A DNA stretch of 64,000 nucleotides from Fragilaria radians (GCA_900642245.1 CAAAJI010000105.1:12575-76574), one strand, 5' to 3'. Numbered from the stretch's first letter, positions 45,117-56,615 are shown. The notes: a model not told the origin generated them from the sequence alone. Program-made: numbers and translations.

Positions 45117-48042
45117 TTAATCCGTATCAGATGATGCAGCCGGTACAGAAACTAATTCATCGATGTCGATACCCTGAACCATTGCATCTTCGCGTTGTTG
45201 CTCTAGTGATGCCTGGTCGATATCATAAACATATCCACCATCATTTTCGTTTGTTGTCCATTGTTGTTTGATCTTCGCGGAAAATTCATCATATTGAGCC
45301 ACGATATCTGGAGTAACAGAACGACGAGCCTTACTCATACTTGCTTCGAAATGTTGCTTCGTAATTTTTGGAACAGGATCTGGCAAGGCATCTGCTTCTT
45401 CTTGGGTCAATTCACCAGCGTCGACTCGACGCTGTCTTTCGATACCTGCAGCTATGCTTTCACGGATTGCATTCTTTGCTGCTCGTTGACATATTTCAGT
45501 AATATCAGCGCCGGAAAAACCTTCCGTAACATCAGCGAGCTGCACAAAGCTAATATCCTCATCAATCGGACTCTTGCGCAAGTTAGCCTTGAATATACCT
45601 ACGCGAGCAGGGTGATCAGGAAGTGGAATGTAGATAAGTTGATCTAAACGACCTGGACGCATAATACCAGGGTCCAAAATATCAGGACGATTTGTGGCAC
45701 CAATTATAAACAGAGTCTTGCCTGATCCCATACCATCAATCTCAGATAGAATCTGATTGATAACTCTATCGCTTGTATCTGACGAACCGCTTCCGCCTGA
45801 ACCACGAGCGCGAGCGATCGAGTCCATTTCGTCGAAGAAAAGAATGCAAGGACTAGCTGCACGAGCCTTATCGAATAATTCACGGACATTGGCCTCGGAT
45901 CCTCCAAACCACATATTTAGCAACTCTGGACCTTTCACAGAAATAAAATTTGCTCCACACTCATTTGCTATGGCTTTGGCCATCAAAGTTTTTCCACATC
46001 CTGGTGGACCATAGAAAAGAACACCACGAGACGCTTGCATTCCAAAACGCTCGAAGAGTCCACGGTGCTCGATGGGATAGCGTACCATTTCTTGTAATTC
46101 TCTTTTCGTTTCCTCTAAACCTCCAATATCTTCCCACTTGACATTTGGAACCTAAAATATACACAAAGATTAGAGTCGGGTGGCAGATCCACTTTTTTCC
46201 ACTGCACTTTACACTTACCTCAACTTTGCTATCTCGCATGGTACTTGGATCACAGACACTGAGGGCATGCATGAAGTGTTGTTCGTTTACCTTCAGCATG
46301 TCGAGTACCTCGTCTGGGATGGGTTCCTCGCTGTCGACGTCCATACTTGCAATGTTAGATCGGATGCATTGTAAGGCAGCTTCCATAGTCAGCTGTTGTA
46401 GATCAGCGCCAACATATCCGTGAGTGTCCCTCGATATTTGGTATAGATCAACGTCATCATCGAGCACCATGTCTTTTGACTTAATCTTTAGGATTTCTAG
46501 TCTGCCATCCTCATCAGGGATTGCAATTTCTAATTCGCGGTCAAAACGCCCGGGTCGACGAAGGGCAGATTCGATTACATTTGGCCTATTTGTTGCTCCA
46601 ATTACGATCACATTTGAGCTTGGCTTCAGAGAATCCATTAAGGTTAGTAATTGCGAAACGACACGCTTTTCAGTTTCTCCTTGAGCCTGATCACGTTTCG
46701 GGGCTATAGAATCTATCTCATCCATGAAAATAATTGAAGGAGCTTTTTCCATCGCCTCTTCAAACGCCTGACGAAGATTGGCTTCACTCTCACCTCCTTT
46801 TCTAGCCATGATCTCAGGTCCATTGACAATGACAATGTGAGCACCAGTTTCTTCTACTAAGGCGTTGGCCAACAATGTCTTTCCACACCCAGGAGGTCCA
46901 TGTAAAAGAACCCCCTTAGGAGGGGGGACACCAGCTGTAGTCCAAAGTTCAGGAAACCTTAGCGGTAACTCGACTAACTCGCGAATTAGCTTCACTGCTT
47001 TGTCCATCCCGCCTACAGAATCATAACCCAAACCCACTGTGACACGAGGAGTGGCAGCCCCAAGTACAAAAGCTGTTGAAGAGTCTACGGCGCCTGCGAT
47101 AGCAATGTCATCTATATAAATCCAATGAGATATCTTCTGAATTCATTGAAAACGATTTATAAGTATTGCCAAGAAGAAACAGAATAGACGTACCTTCCTC
47201 GTCGTTTGCCTCTAGCGAATCCGCAAGCTCAATGTGCGTCACAACAAACTCGAGTCTCCTTCCATTGTCGTCTACAATAGCCACAACGGAGTCCTTTTTC
47301 AAAATCCCATTTGAGTCTTGTGCATTCATGTAAGGTGTGATGAATCGTTGCAAGATCTCGTCATCGCTTAATTCGTCCCCTCCCTCGCGGGCAGATAAGG
47401 CGTTTAAACTGTCTTCAATGGGTGAGATTGTGACAGAAGCAATAGGAGGAGGTTTTGAGTACTTCAGTAAGGACATATCACCACTTCGAGAATCATTGTC
47501 GTTAGAACCTAAAGGGATAACTTTCAACTTGTCCCCATTTCGTAGTCTCAAGTTTTTGGCCAAATTTTCAGGCAACGAGCAAATTTCCTTTTTCGACTTT
47601 TCCACATTGACTATTGCATACGTCGCCCTCCGACGCCTTCCGACTAGAAGAACAAAGTCTCCATTTGAAAGCACTAGCTCCTTAGCCTTAAAAGGGGAGA
47701 TCGATATTGTGACATCAGTCTGAAGTGTTGGCTGGATAAAGGTTGATGTGAGTTTTTAGATTTCAGCAGTTTAGATGTATCGATATAATAACATACTTTG
47801 CTGTTCTTGACCACAGATGTTTCTAAGAGGCCAGGAAGGTACAAAACTTCCGCAACGTCTCCCGTTTCCAGGTCTTGGGATCCACCACGAGAAACTCTAG
47901 TAACGATAGCTCTGTTTGCAAGTGCCAATGATTCATGGTGCCTCACGAGAAAGGATGAGCGTATCAGCGATGCATTTGAACGATGAGCGGGAAAAGTTAC
48001 AATACTCAGTGCCGCCAAGAAATGGCTCAAATAAACCTTCAT
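45117..48042 (-). CDS. Cdc48/p97-type AAA ATPase with signal peptide (candidate symbiont-ERAD Cdc48)
   Basis: Four exons on the minus strand: 48042-47797, 47719-47194, 47111-46219 and 46151-45117, with introns of 77, 82 and 67 bp, give 899 residues. MKVYLSHFLAALSIVTFPAH is a signal peptide, followed by a basic, Ser-rich stretch without phenylalanine at +1 (SLIRSSFLVRHH), which is the pattern of periplastidal rather than stromal proteins. Then come a Cdc48 N-domain (residues about 83-255), D1 with GPPGCGKT (near 328) and IIFMDEID, and D2 with GPPGCGKT (near 603) and ILFFDEMDSIARARG. In diatoms such a Cdc48 helps pull proteins through the SELMA translocon into the periplastidal compartment. The usual C-terminal DDDLYG-type tail is absent; it ends SVPAASSDTD. 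An upstream ATG at 48105 is in frame. Confidence 0.9.
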
Positions 48043-48275
48043 CGAGATTATTTTCTTTCGGTGAAAAATGAAAGTAGTGATGCCTATCAAACGTAATAGG
48101 ATCATAACCTCTTATCGAAACGTGGAAGCATTTTCCATATTCAATATAAGTACTATACTATACTGACAAGCATTTTACTGCAACAAACGCATATCGTCCC
48201 TTCAACTATTTTTGTAGGCACTTTTTTGTTTCCGAAATCTAATTTGACTTATTTCAAAGTTTTTTATATACTTAC
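46431..48275. repeat. Left copy of a 1.85-kb segment repeated after the second N gap
   Basis: Matches 48838-50681 in the same orientation, covering the 5' part of the Cdc48 gene (most of the N-domain and part of D1) plus about 230 bp upstream. Differences are few, mostly synonymous. Homology stops near 48275; the next 542 bp before the gap have no counterpart in the right copy. Confidence 0.9.
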
Positions 48276-48817
48276 TAGTAGTTGGTGCTTGCTTTGCTCC
48301 GCAGAGTTTTGAAGAGAAAGTATCTCTGAATTTCTGCTCATAAATTTCCAGCAATAATTATGACATGGATTTTTATGATTGCTATTTGTGAACCTAGAAT
48401 TTGTAGGTCATACAACCTGATACATGACACAATATTTAAGTTTTAATTCTTGACTTAACATGTCATTGGTTTCTATAATTGCACGCAACATCAGAGAACT
48501 TAAAGTAAATCATACCATTGATTTAGCATTGCCATTAGGCAGGTGTAAAGGTAGTCATTTCATTTCCCCTCCCCCCACCCCTATCAAAACTACGGTTCAA
48601 AGACATATTTTAGCTCTTTCTTGCGCTATTGTCATTGAATTTATTGCTGCTGCTGTTATTGGAACATCAAAGATTGTTGGTGAAAAAATCAAAATAAAGC
48701 TGTTGGTGCAGAGTCAATATAATTATTCTGCTAACATTATAAAATGTATACTTTACTTGTTTGACAGTTTAAAATTGTGAACGATATAATTGATCCATAT
48801 GATTAATGCCTTTTAAA
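48276..48817. other. Contig end with no match in the right copy
   Basis: Unique DNA between the end of the duplicated segment and the N gap. It contains a 106-codon plus-strand frame at 48460-48780 with no recognised domain, and a C-run CCCCTCCCCCCACCCC near 48567. It probably marks a structural difference between haplotypes or a local misassembly. Confidence 0.5.
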
Positions 48818-48837
48818 NNNNNNNNNNNNNNNNNNNN
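48818..48837. other. Assembly gap (20 N)
   Basis: Second run of exactly 20 Ns, again placed immediately left of a repeated copy. Confidence 0.99.
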
Positions 48838-50448
48838 TTGATATTTGGTATAGATCAACGTCATCATCGAGCACCATGTCTTTTGACTTAATCTTTAGGA
48901 TTTCTAGTCTGCCATCCTCATCAGGGATTGCAATTTCTAATTCACGGTCAAAACGCCCGGGTCGACGAAGGGCAGATTCGATTACATTTGGCCTATTTGT
49001 TGCTCCAATTACAATCACATTGGAGCTTGGCTTCAGAGAATCCATTAATGTTAGTAATTGCGAAACGACACGCTTTTCAGTTTCTCCTTGAGCCTGATCA
49101 CGTTTCGGGGCTATAGAATCTATCTCATCCATGAAAATAATTGAAGGAGCTTTTTCCATTGCCTCTTCAAACGCCTGGCGAAGATTGGCTTCACTCTCAC
49201 CTCCTTTTCTAGCCATGATCTCAGGTCCATTGACTATGACAATGTGAGCTCCAGTTTCTTCTACTAAGGCGTTGGCCAACAATGTCTTTCCACACCCAGG
49301 AGGTCCATGTAAAAGAACTCCCTTAGGAGGGGGGACACCAGCTGTAGTCCAAAGTTCAGGGAACCTTAGCGGTAACTCGACTAACTCGCGAATTAGCTTG
49401 ACTGCTTTGTCCATCCCTCCAACAGAATCATAACCCAAACCTACCGTGACCCGAGGAGTGGCAGCTCCAAGTACAAAAGCTGTTGAAGAGTCTACAGCGC
49501 CTGCGATAGCAATCTCATCTACATAAATCCAATTAGATATCTTCTGGATTCATGGAAAACGAATTTAAGCATTGACAAGAAGAAACAGAATAGACCTACC
49601 TTCCTCGTCGTTTGTCTCTAGCGAATCCGCAAGCTCAATGTGCGTCACAACAAACTCAAGTCTCCTTCCATTATCGTCTACAATAGCCACCACTGAGTCC
49701 TTTTTCAAAATCCCATTTGAGTCTTGTGCATTCATGTAGGGTGTGATAAATCGTTGCAAGATCTCGTCATCGCTTAATTCGTCGCCTCCCTCTCGGGCAG
49801 ATAAGGCGTTTAAACTGTCTTCAATGGGCGAGATTGTGGCAGAAGCAATAGGAGGAGGTTTGGAGTACTTAAGTAAGGACATATCCCCACTTCGAGAATC
49901 ATTGTCGTGCGAACCTAATGGGATAACTTTCAACTTGTCCCCATTTCGTAGTCTCAAGTTTTTGGCCAAATTTTCAGGCAAGGAGCAAATTTCCTTTTTC
50001 GACTTTTCCACATTGACTATTGCATATGTCGCCCTCCGACGCCTTCCGACTAGAAGAACAAAGTCTCCATTTGAAAGCACTAGCTCCTTGGCCTTAAAAG
50101 GGGAGATCGATATTGTGACATCAGTCTGAAGTGTTGGCTGGATAAAGGTTGATGTGAGTTTTTAGATTTCAGCAATTTAGATGTATCGATATAGCAACAT
50201 ACTTTGCTGTTCTTGACCACAGATGTTTCTAAGAGGCCAGGAAGGTACAAAACTTCCGCAACGTCTCCCGTTTCCAAGTCTTGGGATCCACCACGAGAAA
50301 CTCTAGTAACGATAGCTCTGTTTGCAAGTGCCAATGATTCATGGTGCCTCACGACAAAGGATGAGCGTATCAGCGATGCATTTGAACGATGAGCGGGAAA
50401 AGTTACAATGCTCAGTGCCGCCAAGAAATGGCTCAAATATACCTTCAT
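48838..50448 (-). CDS. Partial second copy of the signal-peptide Cdc48 (N-domain and part of D1)
   Basis: Exons 50448-50203, 50125-49600 and 49518 down to the gap at 48838 reproduce the 5' part of the gene at 45117-48042. The reading frame is intact through Walker A and B of D1, then the contig ends. Protein changes are few: for example FLVRHH to FVVRHH, GSNDND to GSHDND, SVTISP to SATISP and LEANDE to LETNDE. Divergence at this level plus the gap position points to an allele rather than a paralogue. Confidence 0.8.
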
Positions 50449-50681
50449 CGAGATTATTTTCTTTCGGTGAAAAATGAAAGTAGTGATGCCTATCAAACGT
50501 AATAGGATCATAACCTCTTATCGAAACGTGGAAGCCTTTTCCATATTCAATATAAGTACTATACTATACTGACACGCATTTTACTGCCCACAAACGCATA
50601 TCATCCCTTCAACTATTTTTGTAGGCACTTTTTTTGTTTCCGAAATCTAATTTGACTTATTTCAAAGTTTTATAGACTTAT
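48838..50681. repeat. Right copy of the repeated Cdc48 segment
   Basis: Collinear with 46431-48275 at an offset of 2406-2407 bp. Intron positions are conserved; the second donor is GTAGGT here and GTACGT on the left. It diverges abruptly after ATAGACTTA near 50681. Confidence 0.9.
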
Positions 50682-51839
50682 AAATGCATTGGATTTATGG
50701 AGAATTATGAATGAATACGGTGTCCTTGCTTTTTCAAGATCAAGCTTCCTGGATTTCACCACTGCCTATTCTGGAACCTTGTATACACTGTATACAAGCA
50801 TCCGACATCTAGTGTGAACCTTCCTAGGATATAAAGGTTAAGCTGTTTTACTCAGTGTTTCTCAATTCCTATCTTTCTATAGCTTACGCTTTTATAAGCA
50901 CGGTCTAGATTAAAAAAATCACTAATTGATAATTCCTCTATGATAATAAACTGATTTAGCGTACCTGTGTAAGGTTATAAAATGTTTCCTGATACATCCA
51001 TCACTATTGTGCGTCTTTTTGTGTTATGCCAATTTGATTTTGCTTCATGAGACATCTATTCAAGAGCTCTCATTCAATCGAAATAGGACAACGGAACAAC
51101 ATACAGCAACATAGGAAAAGATCTAGTGATCGCACATGAGGGTTGCTTCTAAAATTTTGTTTCATACGCAATATACAACTTTCCACAAGACACGGAGCTT
51201 TTGCTTATCTGAACAATGAAAAAGGAAAGTTTATTGCACTGGAAAGAAAGCCACTGTTATTATTTGAAGAAAAAACAGATTCTTTTCCACAATCTAACCG
51301 GAAAGAAAAAAATCACTAAGTGAAAAAAGCTAAGGTCATGAGAGCCGTAGCGTAAAAAGGAAGGAAAGGGGTTCCAAGATGATTGAAGCAATGAATGTTA
51401 TTCCAGAGAAAATTATATACCAGTCTTCAAGAGGGTCTCAAATATTAATCCTAATGTGTTTACCCATTCCCACCAATAGGAACAATGAGCAGAATGGAAT
51501 TAGCGACTTATCTTTATAGATTAGTTGGGAAGGAGCCACTGACAATTTATGTATTGGAAGCATTTACCATGGAACGTTACAAAGCGAGCTTGCAATTCAT
51601 CAATTGGCAACAAGTATACTAAAGCATGAACATCATTGTGACTAGTGAATCGGTGAATTAAAAAAATTTGTTTATTGCATTTTCATTGATGTTATTAGGT
51701 TTGCCATCATGCCAGGCAGGGCGAATCTAAAAAAAAACGAAAAAGTCAGTTACACATGAATCCTCAAGGAATAGATACATTTTCGATTTGTTGACATACG
51801 TACGTACGAGTTCATCTATATAAATCCACAAAAAAAATC
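50682..51839. other. Intergenic; nothing recognised
   Basis: AT-rich DNA without long frames. The last 30 bases before 51840 (TCTATATAAATCCAC) include a TATATAA element 20-25 bp before the ATG of the next gene, which is close for a TATA box; it may be part of the leader. Confidence 0.45.
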
Positions 51840-52454
51840 ATGACACGAGTTTACGGTTTGTGGAAGATAATATTGACAACGTCTCCCTTGTTTCTGTTCT
51901 TCCAATCCACCGATGGATTTCAATTTCAGGTATCGTTGTTGAGAGTCCCTGTGTCGAAAGTGTATCCTTCCGCAGCAGTTTTGAAATTTTCTGCCGAGTC
52001 TCAAGAAGGTGAAGATGTTGTTGATGGACCATCCATTGAGGTTGTACCAACGGCCGACTCGAACAAACCTCCGGAGGCTGCTGCAAAGCCTCGCCGTCGA
52101 GTAGATGGACTAATGGCTGCAGTCACTCGATCAGCACCTGTTGATCCGAATGTTGCTACAACTCAAGTTCCACTGTTGGGTGAAATTCCAGTGGATGGGA
52201 GTCTCCTGGTATTAGCTCCCGCGGTTGTGATTGGAGTTTTGGGATTTATCATGTCCATCGTAATTGCCTTTCAAGCCAAAGATACATTTGTTGATCAATT
52301 AACAGCTATAAGTTCTGATATCAGCACAGCAGCTTTGGCCAAGACAAATAGAGCGCCGTCGATCGAAGGTGGTTGTCGAGGGTTGTGTTCATCTCAGGAA
52401 AGTCAGTTAGAGGGGATGCGAAGTTTTATGGAAGGTCTTTCACGTCGTAACTAA
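51840..52454 (+). CDS. Small plastid-type presequence protein with one membrane helix, unknown function
   Basis: 204 residues, no intron. MTRVYGLWKIILTTSPLFLF then STDG-FQFQVSLLRVPVSK fits a signal peptide with phenylalanine at the predicted +1 site followed by a basic, hydroxylated transit stretch, as in diatom plastid proteins. The mature part has an acidic segment, a basic RRRVDG, and one clear membrane helix, LLVLAPAVVIGVLGFIMSIV (near residue 121-140), then FQAKDTFVDQL and a polar C-terminus with two cysteines. I recognise no family. It is probably a thylakoid or envelope membrane protein of ochrophytes. It is convergent with the DUF1295 gene. Confidence 0.75.
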   Translation: MTRVYGLWKIILTTSPLFLFFQSTDGFQFQVSLLRVPVSKVYPSAAVLKFSAESQEGEDVVDGPSIEVVPTADSNKPPEAAAKPRRRVDGLMAAVTRSAPVDPNVATTQVPLLGEIPVDGSLLVLAPAVVIGVLGFIMSIVIAFQAKDTFVDQLTAISSDISTAALAKTNRAPSIEGGCRGLCSSQESQLEGMRSFMEGLSRRN

Positions 52455-52648
52455 GTATTGGAGTGATCCAGAAGAAAGGCTATCCATTAGTATCCAACTT
52501 ATCCATTCAATTAATACGATATTCTACTAATATAGACACCAAATGAATCTTTTACTATTATCATAACTTATCTGATTCAAAAAAATGAGACGGATAGATA
52601 TGAAATTCGTAGTGGCTAGCATTTTTAATCAAAATTCACTAAATTTTG

Positions 52649-53963
52649 TTATATCTTGTCCCTGACGCCAAAGTACAGCTGTAGTCGTGGATACAAGTAA
52701 TGGAGGACATCAACTTTTGGTCCCAAAAGCCCATAAGTTCTTCGGTGTTCTAAAAAATCTGGGTTGTTTCCATATTTACGATTCTGCTTGGTTCCCAATG
52801 CCTCTATGGCACCCCTCATGACAATTGTAATGAATGATATACCCATTATAGGCAGAATCCAATGCTGAGGACGCCGAAAGGATGCTATGCCAGCAAGGAA
52901 GTTTCCATACCAAAATAATAATTCGCCAAGATAGTTTGGGTACGTACTATATCGAAAGAGCCCTATGTTGCACCATCGATTTCGATTTCCAGGTAAGGAT
53001 TTAAATTGTGATTTCTGAAAATCAGCAATAGACTCTAAGATCAGTCCCATTCCTTGTAGGGAGATTGCTAATTTCCCGAATATTGACCATCCTTTGCAAT
53101 TCGTCATGCGATACAAACAAGGCGTTGACATTGCGGTATAGAAAAAGGAGTACACGATCCAACAAAAGACTTTTGAATAAATTGAAGCCATCTGATCCAC
53201 TTCAACTACCTTTGTATGGAGCTGAGGCCATCCTATGTACTCTCGATGGAGGAAGAATGCAGCCGAACGAATACCCCAAAGGATTGTTAGTCCAGAATGA
53301 ATAGCTGTACAAGGTTGAATAGGTTTTTGATAGTACCAAGTGAGCATCATCAACGCTGTAATCGGAAGCGTTACGCCTAGTGAATAGCCCACCGTGATAA
53401 AGTATAAAAAGAGATAAAATCCTGGACAGGAACCGATTAATGTCAATAGGTACATTCCTGCCATTCGTAAGGTTCCTTGTTTACGATCCCATAGAAGACT
53501 GGTAAATGTCATCATCATTAGTACCATGCGCTTCCCTAGAGAAGAGCGTAAGTGTGAAACTGATTCAACATTCCATTCCTTTTCAGGAGGGGATAAATGC
53601 AGTCTTGTACTTCGTTTCCAGGGAGTCGGATGTATGGACTGTGGAAAACGAATCGGATACGGTAAATCCCAAGAATCGAGTTGTCGTAAGAAGAGATGAC
53701 ATAACCATGGAATCGTCGTTGTCTGCTTCGGAAGTCACTATAGATTTATCCCCTATTTGTCCACCACGTAAATTCGAAAGGATCCCCCTAATGTTTTCGA
53801 CATTGTACAGGTGTTGATCCTGAATTTCTTGGAATGAAAATAAACAACGATAAAAAGGACTATTTTCATGACGATGATGATAAGAAGTGCTGAATCTCCT
53901 ACTTAATGACCATGGTAAATAGGAAAACAGAACGAGGAGACACGAGAGCTGATAACGTGTCAT
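52649..53963 (-). CDS. DUF1295 / steroid 5-alpha-reductase-like membrane protein with apparent frameshift
   Basis: The main frame (minus strand, from about 53590 down to 52649) encodes a multi-pass membrane protein with GLFRYSTYPNYLGELLFWYG and a closing HRRTYGLLGPK, the signature of DUF1295 and related 5-alpha-reductase/ICMT-type membrane enzymes that use reduced nicotinamide cofactor. A frame upstream starts at ATG 53963 with a signal-like MTRYQLSCLLVLFSYLPW and contains NLRGG. It runs into a stop at 53583. Dropping one C from the CCCC run at 53589-53592 would join the two frames smoothly, so a one-base sequencing error or recent frameshift is the simplest explanation. An ATG at 53527 could start the main frame alone. 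The substrate is unknown. Confidence 0.72.
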
Positions 53964-54110
53964 TCCAGATACTTTTGTAACAATTTTTTGATTGATTTGT
54001 TGATGAAAACTACAGACGGTAGATAAGTACAAGTATTTCCAGAAACTTCCGTCCACCTGGATGCTTTCACATTACATTGTTGGCCGATTAACTATACTAT
54101 TTGATATGTA

Positions 54111-54753
54111 TGACCTACCTCGAATGAAGGATCAATAAGCTAATCCCTAACACAATAGGTTGTAAGCAATAACAGTTTAATAATCAAATATTAAACTAGG
54201 AAATGTGTACATGTACCCATATTAGGAAACCTCCTGTACCATTAGTGCATAGTAAATAGGAGAAGAATCACAATATTCTTAAATTTTCTCATCTAGCCAT
54301 GGGTAGTTACAAGTAAACTATCCTATAACTTACCTACCACACATTTAACTATGATAAATGATTCACTAGTTAAACTTAGTTAAGATTAAATATTGTTTAT
54401 AAATGGAAAACATCATTTTAAAATTCAGCCCTGGATCCAATATAGGTCGGGTATAGTAATGATCTGTGTAAAGATTTAATAATGAAGTTAGTTCTCTAAT
54501 AGCAGATAGTCTAAGATCTACTTGAACTTATCCTTATTGACCACCAATGCATCCTTATGAATAAGTTAGAAGTGACTTGTCTAAACAGTTGGGAAGAAGC
54601 TTGGGATCAAAATTCTTCAAGAAAGTTCACAAACATCTATGGAGAAGGATCGCAAAGTTCTCCCTGAGAGAAGTTCCAAGACTACACAAGACTAAAGAAT
54701 AAAAGTAATCTAAAATGGATTATAGTTTATCATTGTTTTATTTTTATATCTCA
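54111..54753. repeat. Dispersed LTR-like repeat, copy 3 (643 bp)
   Basis: Begins TGACCTACCTCGAATGAAGG and ends ATATCTCA. Similar to 23867-24470 along the whole length but clearly diverged (many substitutions, and an additional stretch near 54620-54655). It therefore inserted independently and long ago. The flanking ATGTA and CCATA do not form a target-site duplication. Confidence 0.6.
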
Positions 54754-55599
54754 CCATAGAGCAAAGTATTTAACAAAATTTGGAGATATTGTCATCCTCT
54801 TCCTCTAAGGTGTAGAGGTCATAATTCCCCATCCATTTGGAGTGGAATAAGAGTATGGGCTGTAGGGATGCACAAGAATCAAGTTCCTGAGAACTTGATT
54901 AAGCTAATCACTCCACAATTGTTATTTCAGCTTTGATTATAGCCATTTAATTGGTTGGCTTTCATCTTGGACGTTCACTTGCTATTAATGATTGTATGGG
55001 TGTCATTCAATGCTGTTCTTTGAGAATTATCTTAGGGCAAATGATGTTACTCTATATCAATGACCATAAGGTTTATTGACTTAGCAGTCAAATCTTTTCC
55101 TAGCCCCTCTTACTCTTGGTTACTGCTGATTGGGATGCTGTTCTTGTTGTTGAAGATTCAATTTATCATTGATACAATATTCTTAGTCTTTGATTTTAAA
55201 TCAAAGTCATCATTTTTATGCTTTGTTAATCAATGCCTTCAATCTTGTTAGGCATTGTCACACGTCATTTTGTTATCATTATCAAAGTTGTTTCAAGATG
55301 ATCTAAGTGGGAGCTGTCTCTGATATTGGAAACCAAGCGAAATCAAAGCTTGTAGTTCCTGTGTCTAGAATCATACTCTTTGTCGTTTGCGTTATACTTG
55401 GTTGTTGGATTTGCAATCTAAGTTACAAGATGATACGGTTAAACTTCTTTGGTCTAGGTTGTTGAAGTTCCTTGCAATGAAGTGTTTTGTGATTGCAATT
55501 TTTTGCTCCTTAGTAAGGTTACAGGATAAATTAGTCAGGCATGTCGTTAATCTTGAACTTCCAATCCTTCATTATTCCGTGTGTTCACAATAAATAGTG
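54754..55599. other. Intergenic; possible element interior
   Basis: Follows the LTR-like repeat. Short plus-strand frames at 55060-55593 are hydrophobic or low-complexity, and I recognise nothing in them. I looked for pol motifs on the minus strand and found none I could defend. Confidence 0.4.
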
Positions 55600-56615
55600 A
55601 TGCGTGGAAGCATTTATTTCTGCATTTTCTTATACCTTCGTAGTATCGAGTCGTCGATGGCACTTGCATCGAATGCTCCTAATTCGGGAATTGCAGTCGT
55701 TGGTTGTGGTGTGCTTGGAACAAGTCTTTGCAAGCAGATTCTTGATTGTCCTCAATTTGCAGATCGCTCTGGTGAGTAAATCCTATCTTGTTTTTCCTAG
55801 CCTTTCAATTTTAGACAAGTCTATCACTGATATGATTCAAAATATAGCTAACATGAATGGCTTTAGTTTTCGGGATTACAAAGACGACGTCGAGACATAA
55901 TGACATCTTGAATAACGTGGGAAATCACCACGCGGGAGAGCGTTTCCATTTAAGGACTTATGATGAATTGAAGGGACAAAGCTTTAGGGATGTTGTATTT
56001 TGCGCTCCTCCATCAGGATCGACTGATTATGCTGGTTCTGTGAAGGATGCATCATCACAGCTTTGGGCTGGAATGAACTCTGGGGGGAAGTTTATTTTTA
56101 CATCTGCTGGGTCTGTCTTTGAAGGACAGGACGGTGAAGTTGTTACCGAAGCCTCCATGACGACAGATACTCCTCGTGCCAAACGACTGGTCGATGCTGA
56201 GGGTGCGGCTAGATCTCAAGGAGCAGCTATAATTTTACGACTTGCGGGACTCTACCTATTGGAGCGTGGTGCCCATAGCTATTGGCTACGTTCGGGGAAA
56301 GATGTAGATGGCCGATCGGATGGGATAATTAATTTATTACACTATGATGACGCTGCCGGAGCATGTCTGGCTGCTCTTCTTTCAGATGTCAACGATGGTA
56401 CATTCCTTATCAGTGATGGAAATCCATGCACACGACAAGAAATCTGTGAGATTGCCTTAAAAACGAAAATATTTAGTGATTGTGCAATGCCGAAGTTCCT
56501 TGGAACTGCATCTGATCCCAAGGGAAAGGTTTATGATGGATCATGGTCTCAAGGTATTCTCAACTGGAAACCAAAATATGATTCCTTTGAGGCATTTATG
56601 AGTCAGTACAATTAG
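55600..56615 (+). CDS. Atypical SDR-like NAD(P)-binding protein (YeeZ-like)
   Basis: Exons 55600-55771 and 55867-56615 join in phase 1 across a 95-bp intron (GTGAGT...CTTTAG), giving 306 residues. A Rossmann start GIAVVGCGVLGTSLCKQIL has the G-x-G-x2-G nucleotide-binding motif. Next are VVFCAPPSGS, a strand ending FIFTSAGSVFEG, and IILRLAGLYLLERG, in the order seen in extended and atypical SDRs of the YeeZ type. The classical YxxxK catalytic pair is not evident: RAKRLVDAEGAARSQG occupies that place. A short hydrophobic N-terminus MRGSIYFCIFLYL may be a weak signal peptide; an internal ATG at 55657 is an alternative start. Substrate unknown. Confidence 0.75.

Noticed and set aside
53506..53817. 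103-codon plus-strand frame
   Set aside because: It lies antisense to the 5' part of the DUF1295 gene and is its shadow.
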